A stretch of 64,000 bases of DNA, from the NCBI GenBank assembly GCA_020465985.1, contig JAANYP010006656.1:310001-374000 (forward strand), written 5' to 3'. This DNA comes from Centrapalus pauciflorus. Lineage: Eukaryota; Streptophyta; Magnoliopsida; Asterales; Asteraceae. The first letter of the stretch is position 1. Every line of letters starts with the position of its first letter. The translations under genes and the position numbers were made by a program. Positions 12,481 to 25,536 of this stretch are shown here, in pieces. The notes beneath the pieces are model-generated. The model worked only from the letters and a program-made list of their open reading frames with translations. It did not search any database and was not told the origin of the DNA.

Positions 12481-12764
12481 TGTTCATGGATATGTGATAG
12501 CCAATTGAACAAAGTTTTATGCATAATGTCTGTAATGACTAAAATGAAGTGAAAAGAGATGAGAGATTCAGTGGGAGCATAGAGACATCAAATAAAAATG
12601 ATAAGAGACAAGATTCAAGAAGCAGCACAAAAGATTAAAAAAAACGTGAAAAAAACTAGCCCAAACCTTATTGAAGACACCGGTCCAATTGGTTGAAAAA
12701 ACCTAATTGATATCATCGCTTCTCATCGGTTATAGAGATACTTAAATATGTTGAAAACCCCTGA
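12481..12764. other. Unassigned junk between the Copia and hAT fragments
   Basis: No homology was recognised. The Copia truncation point lies somewhere in this stretch. Confidence 0.4.
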
Positions 12765-13165
12765 CCGTCTTTTTGGGACTTTGATGCATCAAAGTTATTA
12801 AGGTTGGCAGAGATGTATCCGAATGATTTTAATTATGATGAGAATGTTAATCTTGTGCATCAACTTGAATACTATATTGAGAATGTGATAGACGATCCAA
12901 TATTTTCTAATTTGAATGCAGTCCGCCAGCTTGCTAAATTAATGGTAGAAACTAGGAAACATCTTTCGTATCATTTGGTTTATTAATTGTTGTAACTAAT
13001 ATGTGTTTTGTCGGTCGCAACTGCGACGATTGAGAAATAGTATTGTACGATATACTATTTTAATTATAAAAAGCTTGGTATTTGTTAATTTTGTGTTGGC
13101 AATCCGTTTTGCTGACCCGATCCATATTAGAAAATATTTTGATAATATAAATTAAATTAACATAT
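12765..13165 (+). pseudogene. hAT-type (zinc-finger MYM-like) transposase C-terminal fragment
   Basis: An open stretch reads FDASKLLRLAEMYPNDF and continues through RQLAKLMVETRKH to a stop at 12,984-12,986. This is the segment just before the hAT dimerisation domain in many plant zinc-finger MYM/DUF4371 transposase-like proteins. Beyond the stop, in another frame at about 13,000-13,045, SVATATIEK recalls the conserved VATASVER block of that domain. The rest is decayed and the N-terminal two thirds are missing. Confidence 0.6.
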
Positions 13166-13251
13166 TAAAAAAAATGATACCAATAACAATATAACCTGGG
13201 TCCGCCCCTGAAAGAGAGTGAGGATTTTATAGAAATAATCAGCAAGAACAG

Positions 13252-15800
13252 TGTAACACCCCAATAATTAAAACGGTAATTAACTTTGTGAAACAATTAT
13301 AATTATGAACTTAAGCGCAATGTTATGAGCTAATCACCGAATATTAGTGATGATTGCTATTATTGGGACTTTAATGATTAATAAAAAATAAATGTTGAGT
13401 TGTACTGAAATGATAAAAAATAGGTAATGTACTTTGACAACTAAATAATGATTAACTATGCCATAAAAAGTGATTTATGTGGTGTTTGAATCCATTTAGT
13501 ATAAATATGTCAAAACTACCCATTTGGGTATTGAATTGTTTAATTAATGTAAGTTATAGCTTGATGGTTTGTTTTGCAAATAAAAGATGGTTAGTGGAGG
13601 GACTTATAATGTCAATTGGTGATAGTTGGAGGGTTGGGGGTTGTCAAAGGCCAAACCCCCTCCCCTTTTTCTCTTCTAAATCATCCAACACCACAAACAC
13701 ACACACATTTTCATTTTTTTCCAAAAGAAAGAAGAAAGAAAAGAAGGAAGAACCTAGGGTTTGGATTTGCAACAATTTGGTTAATGATTTGGTGAAGATT
13801 AAAGCTTCATTGAAGGTATAAACATCTCCTTCACTCTTTTTCTTCATTTCCCTTCATTTCTTCATTTTTGGATGATGGAGCCCAAAATTGGTTTGTTGGA
13901 TTGAGTTGGTAAATGACTCTAATATCAAGTATAGGTTAATGTTTATGGTTTATAAATGTATTTGAGTCATAAATATGTGATTGATTGGGTTGAGTTGGTG
14001 ATGTGGAGGGAAAACCCAAGTTGGAGCTCCATTTGAGCTCCAATGGAGTATGGAAATTGGATTGCATTAAAATACATGTTTTACATGATAATTTATGAAC
14101 CAAATATGTTATTTAGGGCAATGGAAATGAATGGAAGCTAGTAGGAACTCATTTTGAGTTTTGAAGGCTTAGTTTGAGTTTTTGGTCATTTAGGAACTCA
14201 ATTGGAGTTCCTATAAATTCCATGGAGTAATGAAGTGTTATGTTATGGTTATAATGGGTTTAGAAAGTATTCAAATATGTTATTAAAGTGTTTTCATGTA
14301 TTGGGTAACTCAAAACACATGCAAGAACTCAATTCAGTGTTTTAGGTCCAAACCGCACACCACGTGTTCGGTGAAATGCCACAATGAGTTCCTAAGCATT
14401 ATGAGATTTGGTTTTAATGTTTAAATATAAATTGAATGCCTAAACATAGCCTAAATATGTCTAGTATTACTATGGAATTGGTTAGAATTGAATACAAGCT
14501 CAATTGGAGATTGGTGTTGTCGGTCATTTTCGGACTTGATTGGAGTTCGTATGAGTTCCATGGAATCATGGAATATTATGAAATGATTCTAATATGTTTA
14601 TGGGTGTTTAAGTGACCTTAATATACTAAATATATTGTTGGTAAAGTCTGTTACGACGTTAGAAGCATTGATGGAGGTTTTGGGGGAGTTGAGTGCATTT
14701 ATGACCTTAAAAGGTGCAGACATCTGGGAACAGAAAGGGGGTCGCGGCGCGACCTCACCACCCTACTGTCCCAAAAAGTCGTTTTGTTTGGTTGGGGGTC
14801 GGTGCTTGGGTCTTATACTTGCAATATACCTCTAAATTAAGCGCTTAAAGTTTAAAGGGTTTGAGGGCCTTTAATCCATTCCGGAACTCGTAGGGTCTCA
14901 TTTGAACATAGTACTTTCAGTTTGATATCCCAATACTCTTAGGTCATTCTTAGGGGCTTATATTGTGTTCGGGAGCTTATGTGTACGCGTTATGAATGTT
15001 TTTGGGTGCATTGAGTCGAAAGAAGCTTGATTGCAAGCTTTAGTCATTCTCTGGGCTATTGTGGCTTTATTGGAAGGCTTTGGAATCTTGTAAACCGATA
15101 ACTGTGCGTTATAGCATTAGTGTTATATAATGTGCATGTATCTCGTTGTTTTACCTCTTTAAATACTTTGTGGAGCTATTTGTTGATATATCGATAGTAG
15201 TTGCATATTTGCTTTCATATCTCATATGAACGATTTATTTGGGCGTATGTGAGGCACCTTGGACCTCACCATGCTTGATGTGCTATCATTGACCTCACCT
15301 TGAGTTGGGCTAATTATTGATATTTTGATAGTGGATGCATACGTACATTCAATTCTCACATGCATGATTCTTTGTGCTTATGTGAGGCATGTTGGACCTC
15401 ACCATACTTGATATGCTTTCATTTGACCTCACATGGATATTCATGGATAATGTTGGGCTAGGTCTAAGCCTAAATTGAGCAATATGTTAGACTAGCTCTA
15501 AATCTAAATTGAGCAACACTTTGTACTAGCTCTAAGTCTCAATTGAGCAATATGTTAGGGCTAGCTCTAAGCCTAAATTGAGCACTTGATCATATTGGTT
15601 TGAACATACTCGTTGCTTATTGTTGCATGCATGTATATTATGTATCCTTCTAATCTAGCAACTTACTCAACTTTGTTGACCCCCCTTTAGTTGTTAACCC
15701 TTTTCAGGTAAAGAAAAGTATCACACCTGACAATCTTGGTAGTGGATTGGACCTTGACTAGCGGCTCCATTGTTTTCACATATCTTTGATAAAGTTTTGG
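13252..15800. mobile_element. LTR-like element starting TGTAACACCCC (possible solo LTR)
   Basis: The stretch starts TGTAACACCCC, a common start of long plant Gypsy LTRs, and contains no gag or pol. Internal marks include an AG-rich run near 13,720-13,755, a CTAGGGTTT word, two copies of a GTGAGGC...GGACCTCACC block (about 15,249 and 15,381) and a tandem minisatellite. Both edges abut a related 34 bp sequence (GTGAGGATTTT...CAAGAACA at 13,218-13,251 and 15,801-15,834). Locus B shows that this site was already partly duplicated in tandem, so these repeats are not a proven target-site duplication. The right end is approximate. Confidence 0.45.
15455..15584. repeat. Tandem minisatellite, about 34-35 bp, four copies
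   Basis: Four successive imperfect units share the words CTAGCTCTAAG and AAATTGAGCA. It lies inside the LTR-like element. Confidence 0.85.
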
Positions 15801-16462
15801 GTGGGGATTTTGTAAAGAGAATAAGCAAGAACAATGATCAATTGTAATTCAAACAATAAAGTACATCTACTTGAGTCTTGCTTCCTTGACACTGATTATA
15901 AGGAGATAATCCTTAAGGTGTGTAATATATGCATCAACTTTGTGACTATTCATCACTAGCATCAAGAATATCAGTAACATGCAGTTTTGTTGTTCGAGAA
16001 GCCTCTATGTATATAATATTCAACATACCTTGTATGGCCTCGAGCAATTCCTAAGAGCCTGGTCTAATTAATCTTCATAGGTACTCTTAAGATTTTGGAG
16101 TCAATTAGATTTTTGTTATCTAAATAATCAAGTTAGATGGCCATTCTAGTAATACAAATCAATGATTAAGCAAGCACCAATTGAAAATGATCGTGGATGT
16201 CTGTTACCTTCTTGGGATCAAGGATTTCAATTCCAGTATGTATTACATCAGTTATATTTGTTGGCATAGTAACCCCTCATATCTAGTGCAATGTGAAGGG
16301 TTTCCCATTGAAATGAATAATTAATTACTACAATTTGCTAATAGTTCCAAACTAAAATGAGAAGTAACCAATCATGAAGAAAATAATCTCGGAGCAGCTT
16401 TAATATTTTATGACAAACAAAATTCTCAGGTATACAATTAGACAACTAAAAGTGTTTATTAC
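15801..16462 (-). repeat. Left flank of locus A, homologous to the left flank of locus B
   Basis: Most of 15,817-16,310 matches 50,955-51,430 with few changes (for example the words CATCTACTTGAGTCTTGCTT and CTTGTATGGCCTCGAGCAAT occur in both). It lies just past the last recognisable flippase exon (E22), where exons E23 onward would be expected; none is found. A short stretch on the - strand ending near 16,212 looks like a coding exon before a GT, but I cannot assign it. Confidence 0.6.
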
Positions 16463-17844
16463 CTGTGCCTTCTGTAAAGGAGAAACACGGTAGCAGACAA
16501 CTGAACTACAATTCAAACTCAAACTAAGCAACAATGACCTCAAACTTGGGTCTAATGCATACATCAAACACTTCCCATCTATAATAAGTGCCAATTTTTT
16601 CCCCGATGAGCCACTAAGTATAGTTTGTGCTTCTCTATGGTACTTCTGTAACTCGGTTGTAACTGTCTCTTATATAAACCGAGCAATCTCCACTGGGTCA
16701 CCCTGGATAAAAAGTTTGACTTCAGTTTACTGGTCTGAAATATACAATATCTGATACAGTGAACAAACATTAGGTAACCGATATTGCTTACTCTGCTTTC
16801 AACGTTTCTGATTTCATCAGTTTCTGAACTGATAACAAACTGTTTCATGTCATTGTTAATCAACTTGAAAGCTGGGACAATTGGTAAACATGTACATAAA
16901 AATATTTTTCTTATGACATAAAAGATATGAATCATGACCTGGGGAAGCTATATTTATCGTTGTTTCTACTGCCCAATCTCTCGTAAATTACAGTATCAGC
17001 TCCCTGTCAACAACAGATTATGCGTTAGTGTCAGTTTACGTCTTAACAAAGAAGTTCAAGTTACAATTGACGCTCACTAGGCTCTTACTTTGCAGTATAA
17101 GACAAGCCTTCCATTTTTGTAACGACACACAACACACTGCCGCTTTCTAGTACTATAAGAAGAAGAAAATAATAAAACTCCGTTCAGAGTACTAACCATC
17201 AAGCAACAAGTTAGTCCAAAGTATTATACCTGTTAAACTCAAGGACGTTAAGGATTTCATACGAAACATCTTGAACCTTTCCCATTTTCTCAACATGCGA
17301 CTCACGAACATATACCATTGTAGGAGTTCGCCTGAAAAAGTTGACATCAAATATATGATGATATAATACATAAATAACAGAAGTTACATAATCACATACA
17401 GATTATGCTCATTGCTTGGAATGGTAAGTATAACAATCAAGAAATGATAAAAACTTTAATGAGATTTAAATAAAACAAACTGGGAACAAAGACAATCACA
17501 AATACCTACAGAAAAAGAAGCCAAAGTTCTTTGCAGCACTAAGTAAAGCAGCCACGCCAGGGGATGCAGCTTGATATCGAAGTTTATCTGGAGTCTCTTC
17601 TCCTTCAGGGAGTACAATATGACATATAGCAAGGCATCTGAAAAATTCCTAAACAAGCAAGGAAAAATGATCCGAATAAAAGGAAACACAAGCATTTACT
17701 ATACTTGTTTCTGAATTTTATTATCGACGTGTCCCTTAAATTAAAAAATATCATTTGCATCTGCATGTAGACTCAAATATAACCAAAGTTAAACCGGCCA
17801 ATGTAACCAATAAATTCCTTTAAATTCCAATAAATGAATTACCT

Positions 17845-17878
<34 letters not shown>

Positions 17879-17971
17879 TGTATGTATGTATGTGTGTGTG
17901 TACATATATATGTATCTATACATATGTATGTATACATAAATATGTATGTGTGTGTATACATACATACATAG

Positions 17972-18005
<34 letters not shown>

Positions 18006-18045
18006 ATGTATACATATATACGTGTGTGTGTGTTTATATTTATAT
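17845..18045. repeat. TATG/TG/TA microsatellite in gamma intron 15
   Basis: Mixed tetranucleotide and dinucleotide runs, directly visible. The same microsatellite occurs just after E15 in units beta and delta. The Tyr/Ile/Cys-rich open frames across it are meaningless. Confidence 0.95.
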
Positions 18046-20553
18046 CCACATGTTTAAGCAAATTACTAAATAAAATTAACAACTTAGCAATTTTCATGTT
18101 AAACTTTGTTATGGAAGTAAATTACCTTGCACGACGTTAGTTTCATTTCTCCAGGCACCAGGCATGAGCCTTGCATCATCAAAATTGAAACCCTCATCGC
18201 ATATTGCAATTGATGGTTTCTGTACCTGACAAATTTTTACAACAAGGTTCTATACTTTGTGCATAGTATTTATATTTTTTTCCAAGTTAAGACAGTCATC
18301 ATACCTCCTCAGCATCTTCAGCATTCTGCTTTTCTATGCCCATTTCTATTTCACTAAAACCAATTCCATTGTCACTCCAGCAATGGAACACTTAAAGAAC
18401 TCCATTAAGTTTCTTGTCAGAGTTCCAGTTTTATCAGAAAATATGTACTCCACCTACCATACAAGATCATCTCCGTGTTTCAGTTTTATGATTCTTTTGG
18501 CAAACAGCAGTTGTAAATACTTAATGAACTTGTCACCTGTCCAAGTTCTTCATTCATATTGGATGTTCGTGCCAAGGCAGGGGTGTTGGTTTCGATATGG
18601 TACATATGCAGGTCATTATTGATGAACTTAGTTGACTGAATAAACTTGATCATCTGACGGAGAAAAAAAAAAGAGAAATGAGGTCATCTGAAACATGCAA
18701 GACCCCGAAAATACTAGCTTATGACAGTACGAAACACACCTCAATAGAAACATAAAGAGAAAATTGGAATGATTGATGAATACAGCGTAATAAGCGTAAA
18801 GATGCTTAGAACAAAGACCTGAAAGCAAACTAACAAAATCAGTATTAAAGACAATAGAAACAAAAAAGAAAAAGAACTTCAACACATCAGCAAGAAAAAG
18901 AATACCATAAGTCTGTTTCTCGGATTAAATTGTTCAGATTCCACATTAACCGCAAGCTGTAAGTAATAATACCGCTCATTCACAAATATAGCACAGCAAA
19001 ATTCGGTAGAGTAGATTATAAACAGCATGACAAAAGCATAAAAAGAAGCTGGTGGCACCAAACTTTTATGATCATAATAGCAAACCCATTACCTGACTAT
19101 AGCTCCAATAACACACATGGAAAGGAGAACACCAAAAAGACTAGCTATTACTTTGTCAAGTTTCTTCTCAAATGTACTCCTTTTGGAAGGGACATTCATG
19201 GTGTTCATCATCACCTGTATGTGAATAGGTATAACCATAGTCTTGTATATCAGAAATGTGGCATGAAATATCAGAAATGGACCAGTGGAAAACCTTAGTC
19301 TCGTGTCCAGTAAATACTACAGCCCCGATGATGTACTCTGTATTACGTAGACTGCATCCCTGAAAAGCATATGTGGCAGTATGAGAGAACATGAATTTGA
19401 ATAAGACGAGAAGTAATCGAACAATTTTAAAAAGAAAAACGCAAATATCATACTCGCAACAGAATTTGATTTGGATAAACTGACTTATTTGGTTCATTAT
19501 TGCGGATGCCTAATGAGTTTTAGTACCTAACATCAAATTCTTGATTATAGTCACCAAATGCACAAAATTTGGCAGTCATTAAACTTTATACCTAACATCA
19601 AGAATTAAGATGTCTTATATAGTTGGATCAGCATATACATGTGTGTGTGTTCAACATCACAAGTATTAAGATTTAACCTTTAAACTCTGAGGCCCTCTCA
19701 GGGGTCACATAGTCCCACGTCTTCTCCAAAGCTTTTCTGATTTTAAGATTTGTTTCACCATCGAGGTTTGCAGTCTGAACCATGAAGCAGGACAGGAAAA
19801 ATGCAGAAATTAATATGAATCAAATAAGTAGACATATTTAGCCTCAAGAGAGATGCATACACATATATGTATATTTCCAACAATTCGATGTAACTATGAA
19901 GAATAAGAAATGGACAAGCACATACAGAAAGAAACCTTTCTGTAAATTTCTCAGACTTAACTGGCTTATACTGATTTGTCATTTCCGGTAGCAGTTTAGC
20001 ACCTTGAAAAGGGGATCCAAATGTGTACAACACATGTGAAATAATACTCTATCCACCAATAAACTTGATTCAATTATATCTATAGAAGTGTTTAATTACC
20101 AACCGGATGCCTAAACTACTCTTCAATAATGATAATCAAGGGGAATCATATTCAACAAAATCAATACCATCATGTGTAATTGTGTAGTGATGAAAATGGA
20201 CAAACAGGAAATTGTAACCTGAAAAGCTTAAAAGTAGCAATATAAATGTTCCTAAAAGTCAAGAAATGCAATTGGACATCTTTGACCGATTATCAAGAGA
20301 TTTGGCCATATGTATATATCTATATTTCCTAATCTCATAATGTATGCTATAACTTTGAAGTAGCAAACTTGGACTAAAAACAGACCTCGGTATAACAAAC
20401 ACCATCAGGATTTGTAGTGGCAAGGAATAATAGATCTGCTGGAAAGAACCAGTCTTGCTTCACCTACCATATGAATATTAGATTGAGACACTAATAAATA
20501 GTAGAAGAAGACAATAATAATCTAGTGAGACATATCTATCGTGTAGTTCATTT

Positions 20554-20928
20554 CTGTGTTTTAAATAGCGCGCCTGAGGCTCGGTGAGGCTCAAAGCCCT
20601 GTGCAACACAAGCTGTTGAGAGCGCCTCCTTGTCATTTCATTAAATTTGGCCCAGAAAAGAAAAAAATTGTGTCCCTTCTTGATTTATTGTTAGAGCAAT
20701 TCAAATTTGTAATGAAGATTGTGTGTATTTTCTGTATTTTGGTATTCTAGATTTTGGTATTTTACATTTTCAGTTGTTAAAACAGTATTATTGTGCTATT
20801 ATATAAGAATTATGATACTAAAACAAGTGCGCCTAGCGTACATGATGCGCGCGCCTCATATCGCGCCTCACGCCTTGGGCCCTAGAACCTTTTTCGCAAT
20901 GGTGCGCCTCACGCTTTTAAAAACCAAG
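20554..20928. mobile_element. hAT MITE in gamma intron 5
   Basis: The left end reads CTGTGTTTTAAATAGCG; the reverse complement of the right end reads CTTGGTTTTTAAAAGCGTG. It is flanked by a diverged 8 bp duplication (GTTCATTT at 20,546-20,553, GTTGATCT at 20,929-20,936). Units alpha and delta have the empty site GTTGATTT at the same place. The interior is rich in GCGCC words and has no coding capacity. Short inverted repeats plus an 8 bp duplication indicate the hAT superfamily. Confidence 0.8.
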
Positions 20929-21813
20929 GTTGATCTGTATTATATGAAGTAAGATATTATTCATATATGTTAGTTAATTATATATTACACATCACTTGTT
21001 CACATACGGATGAGGTGGCTTCCCAGTTTTCAAACAAAATCATGAAAGATACCCGCATTATAAAAGCAGCCGCAATATGAAGCCCCTTTATGTCTTTATG
21101 ATCAAGACGCTCATTACCAAGATACACATGAACTGTACTCCTAGATAATCTACAAATGCAGAAGACATAGTACCTTTTCTGATAAAGAAGCCAATCAACT
21201 TTGATCAAATGTGAAAAAGTTACAGAACTGGAAACATGATAAAGGATAAAAGAACCTAACAATCTAAAAAGACACCAATTATAGTTTTAAGTTATCCTAC
21301 TATCAGTAAGCATAAACAAAATGCAACAAAAATTGGATTCTTCACCATTAACTAACAATAGAATTCACTCTAATGATTAAAGATGATCTAAAGAGATACA
21401 AAGACTTGCAGCAAACTTACCCTAAATATATCTCCAACCTGTAGTTTCCTCCAGGGTGCAGATTCCCACATTTGGCCTTGCAGCAGGTCAACAGGAGAAT
21501 TATTTATTGTCATGTCATTTTGGAGGCGCTTCTGTTACAATTAGGGTTTTGTGAGGGATAGAAAAGCTAAAAAAGATTTAAGCACACAACTATAACCAAC
21601 TTAATATGCATCATTCAAGATTAAGTTAATGGGTAAATTAACTATTAAAATCAAAAGGATATATATTTAAAAGTAGCCAAGGTAAGGGAATAAAAGTATT
21701 GCCTTGTTAAAAAGGATGAAATAATGTTCACCCAATCTTCAAATGCCTCCTTGACAAGAGAGACAAAAAGCACAATACTTAACGGGATTACGTTTGTAAC
21801 AGGACTAACAGGA

Positions 21814-22655
21814 CTGCATAAGAAAAGAACTATGTTAGGAGTCAACAAATAACAATTCAAAAGAGTCCACAATGCAAAATGCACAGAGCAATATGAACTA
21901 CAGATTATTTTTAAAAATGCTTATATATTGCATCAATAATGAAAGAATTACCTTTTGAGAAGTATAAGTACGGCTAGGCTTACCGGCTGAAGATAGGTAG
22001 AAATTTTCAGAAATGACTGATAATTTAGTTCACTATACATTATTCAGATTGCAAAAGGTTCTTACAATTTAGCATGTATCCTCAAATTGGAGGCCTAATA
22101 TGATTGTGATCGACATTCAGCTTGTGACAAGTTATGAAGCAGCAATACTGACAGTAATTTTGATAAGAGAGCAAACACATACACACATAAAATAAATAAA
22201 CCATAGAAGGGTTTGGCAATCTCTCTTGACTTTTTCTCCATATATCAACAAAATATCTCCATTGCTGGCTACTTTTATATGTTCAAGTCATGTTAAACCA
22301 TATAGATCCGGTGCCCCATGATACTGACCGGTCATGGTAATGAACCCAAAGGATCCCAAACAAGACTGCAAGAGTTTCAAGGAATCTATTCTCAGAGACT
22401 GTATCTGATGAGTGTTCAACCAACAACATATTGTATGACTACAATATTGATGAAATGGCTATATTCAGTAGAATACCATCTCAAATTGGTTTCAATACCG
22501 CTGTATATAAATAGGGTTTCCAAGGTTCAGTGTAGAAATTCCAATAAATGAATTACCTTATATATATGTATGTATGTGTGTGTGTATACATATGTATGTA
22601 TACATAGATATGTATGTGTGTGTATACATATACGTACATAGATATATATACATAC

Positions 22656-22739
<84 letters not shown>

Positions 22740-22855
22740 ACATATATATGTGTGTGTGTGTTTATATCTATATCGACATGTTTAAGCAAATTACTTTAAA
22801 TGAAATTAACAAGTTAGCAATTTTCATGTTAAACATTGTTATGGAAGTAAATTAC
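21814..22855 (-). repeat. Intron 3 remnant of gamma joined to intron 15 of beta
   Basis: From 21,814 to about 22,537 the sequence is intron 3 of the flippase gene, matching about 60,969-61,677. At about 22,538 it switches to intron 15 sequence (AATTCCAATAAATG, then the microsatellite at 22,556-22,775), which leads into E15 of unit beta. The switch is the tandem-duplication junction. Confidence 0.8.
22556..22775. repeat. TA/TG microsatellite in beta intron 15
   Basis: TATG, TA and TG runs, homologous to the microsatellites after E15 in gamma and delta but with different tract lengths. Confidence 0.95.
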
Positions 22856-25204
22856 CTTGCACATGTCGACATTAGTTTCATTTCTCCAGGCACCAGACAT
22901 GAGCCTTGCATCATCAAAATTGAAACCCTCATCGCGTATTGCAATAGATGGTTTCTGTACCTTAGAAATTTTTACAACAAGGTTCCATACAAGATCATCT
23001 CGGTGTTTCAGTTTTATGATTCTTTTGGCAAACAGCAGTTGTAAATATTTAATGAACTCGTCACCTGTCCAAGTTCTTCATTCAGATTGGATGTTCGTGC
23101 CAAGGCAGGGGTATTGGTTTCGATATGGTACATATGCAGGTCATTATTGATGAACTTAGTTGAGTGACGGAGAAATCTGAAACATGCAAGACCCCGAAAA
23201 TACTAGCTTATGACAGTACGGCACACACCTCAATAGAAACATAAAGAGAAATTGGAATAATTGGTGACCACACCGTAATCAGCATAAAGGTGCTTAGAAC
23301 AAATACCTGAAAGCAAACTAACAAAATCAGTAATATTAAAGACAATAGAAACAAAAAAAAGGAAAAAAAGAAAAAAAGAAAAAGAACTTCAGCACATCAG
23401 CAAGCAAAAGAATACAATAAGTCTGTTTCTCAGATTAAATTGTTCAGATTCCACATTAACCGCAAGTTGTAAGTAATAATACCGCTCATTCACAAATATA
23501 GCACCGTAAAATTCGGTAGAGTAGATTATAAACAGCATGACAAAAGCATAAAAAAGAAGCAGGTGGCAACAAACTTTTATGATCATATCAGCAAACCCAT
23601 TACCCGCCTATAGCTCCAATAACACACATGGAAAGGAGAACACCAAAAAGACTAGCTATTACTTTGTCAAGTTTCTTTTCAAGTGTACTCCTTTTGGAAG
23701 GGACATTCATGGTGATCATCATCACCTGTATGTGAATAGGTATAACCATAGTCTTGAATACCAGAAATGTGGCATGAAATATCAGAAATGGACCAGTGAA
23801 AAACCTTAGTCTCGTGTTGAGTAAATACTACAGCCCCGATGTTGTACTCTGTATTACGTAGACTGCATCCCTGAAAAGCATGAGCAGCAGTATGAGAGAA
23901 CATAATTTTGAATAAGACAAGAAGTACTCGAACAATTTTATAAAGAAAAACGCAAATATCATACTCGCAACATTGGACCAAGGGGTAAAGTTTGCTTTTG
24001 AAGAACCAAATTTCCCTTGAAGGTATAAACTGAATTATTTGGTTGCTCACACTGTTTTTCACCTGCAAATGGTTGAACACCATCGTCAATAGAAAAAATG
24101 AAATCCAATTCATTAAGGCCATCAGCAATAGAAGTCTATTTGAAGTCCATGTGAAGTCCATTGCCACCTGGATTTAATTTATTAATAAAATCATCGTACC
24201 TGAACGGTTCAACTGTGTGGTTAGAATTATTCAGAAGACAAAAAGAGGGCCTCACTATAACTAAAAACAAATAAAAATAGTCACAGTTTATTTTTAATTT
24301 ATAATCATTGTTTTTTCCTTTTTTTTATATTGTTGAGATGGATATATTTGACGACGTATCATGACAAAAATGGTTTGTGATGGTTCATTATTGCGGATGC
24401 CTAATGAGTTTTAGTACCTAACATCAAGTTCTTGATTATAGTCACCAAATGCACGAAAATTGGCAGTCATTAAACTTTATACCTAACATCAAGAATTAAG
24501 ATGTCTTATATAGTTGGATCAGCATATACATGTGTGTGTGTGTGTGTGTTTAACATCACAAGTATTAAGATTTAACCTTTAAACTCTGAGGCCCTCTCAG
24601 GGGTCACATAGTCCCACGTCTTCTCCAAAGCTTTTCTAATTTTAAGATTTGTTTCACCATCCAGGTATGCAGTCTGAACCATGAAGCAGGAGAAGAAAAA
24701 ATGCAGAAATTAATATGAATCAAATAAGTAGACATATTTAGCCTCAAGAGAGATGCATACACATATATGTATATTTCCAACAATTCGATGTAACTATAAA
24801 AAATAAGAAATGGACAAGCATATACAGAAAGAAACCTTTCTGTAAATTCTCAGACTTAACTGGCTTATACTGATTTGTCATTTCCGGTAGCAGTTTATCA
24901 ACTTGAAAAGGGGATACAAATGTGTACAACACATGTGAAATAATACTCTATCCACCAATAAAATTGATTCAATTATATCTGTAGAAGTGTTTAATTACCA
25001 ACCGGATGCCTAAACTACTCTTCAATAATGATAAATCAAGGGGAATCATATTCAACAAAATCAATACCATCATGTGTAATTGGGTGGTGATGAAAATGGA
25101 CAAACAGGAAATTGTAACCTGAAAAGCTTAAAAGTAGCAATATAAATGTTCCTAAAGGTCAAGAAATGCAATTGGACATCTTTGATCCATTATCAAGAGA
25201 TTTG

Positions 25205-25305
<101 letters not shown>

Positions 25306-25536
25306 ATATTTCCTAATCTCATAATGTATGCTATAACTTTGAAGTAGCAAACTTGGACTAAAACAGACCTCGGTATAACAAACACCATCAGGATTTGTAG
25401 TGGCAAGGAATATTAGATCTGCTGGAAAGAACCTGTCTTCCTTCACCTGCCATATGAATATTAGATTGAGAAACTAATAAATAGTAGAAGAAGACCATAA
25501 TAATCTAGTGAGATATATCTATCGTGTAGTTGATTT

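Larger units (their letters stand above)
16463..21813 (-). pseudogene. ALA3: Flippase pseudogene unit gamma (ALA3-like, E4-E22)
   Basis: P4-ATPases such as ALA3 flip phospholipids across endomembranes. Exons, highest coordinate first: E4 21732-21813, E5 21421-21531, E6 20386-20463, E7 19678-19774, E8 only a 3' scrap near 19,455-19,476, E9 19294-19359, E10 19093-19214, E11 18906-18993, E12 18740-18818, E13 18537-18653, E14 18305-18453 (FSDKTGTLTR, phosphorylation site), E15 18126-18225, E16 17506-17648, E17 17230-17331, E18 17089-17152, E19/E20 fusion 16939-17003, E21 16792-16871, E22 16463-16702. Lesions: +1 base in E12, 1 base lost in E14, 4 bases lost in E15 relative to beta, the N-domain SPDEAAL motif changed to SPGVAAL in E16, most of E20 (LTGDK) deleted, and an in-frame TAA at 16,670-16,672 in E22. 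No 5' exons belong to this unit. It is the only unit with E14 and E16-E18. Confidence 0.9.

Noticed and set aside
13477..13821. 114-codon frame in the LTR-like element
   Set aside because: Composition is uneven (AG-rich tail reading KKKEKKEE), it has no homology, and it lies in a non-coding LTR-like region.
15901..16260. Possible exons of a second host gene in the left flank of the arrays
   Set aside because: A stretch ending ILDPKK before a GT looks exon-like on the - strand, but no family could be named and the neighbouring stretches have stops.
17854..18097. Tyr/Ile/Val/Cys-rich open frames on both strands (also at 22,553-22,799, 25,152-25,446 and 56,231-56,542)
   Set aside because: They are translations of TA/TG/TATG microsatellites and have no codon or domain signal.
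20978..21262. A frame conserved in five units, containing HVYLGNERLDHKDIKGLHIA
   Set aside because: It lies in intron 5 of the flippase gene, has no counterpart in P4-ATPases, and its conservation is explained by duplication of the whole intron. It could be an old insertion, but no function is supported.
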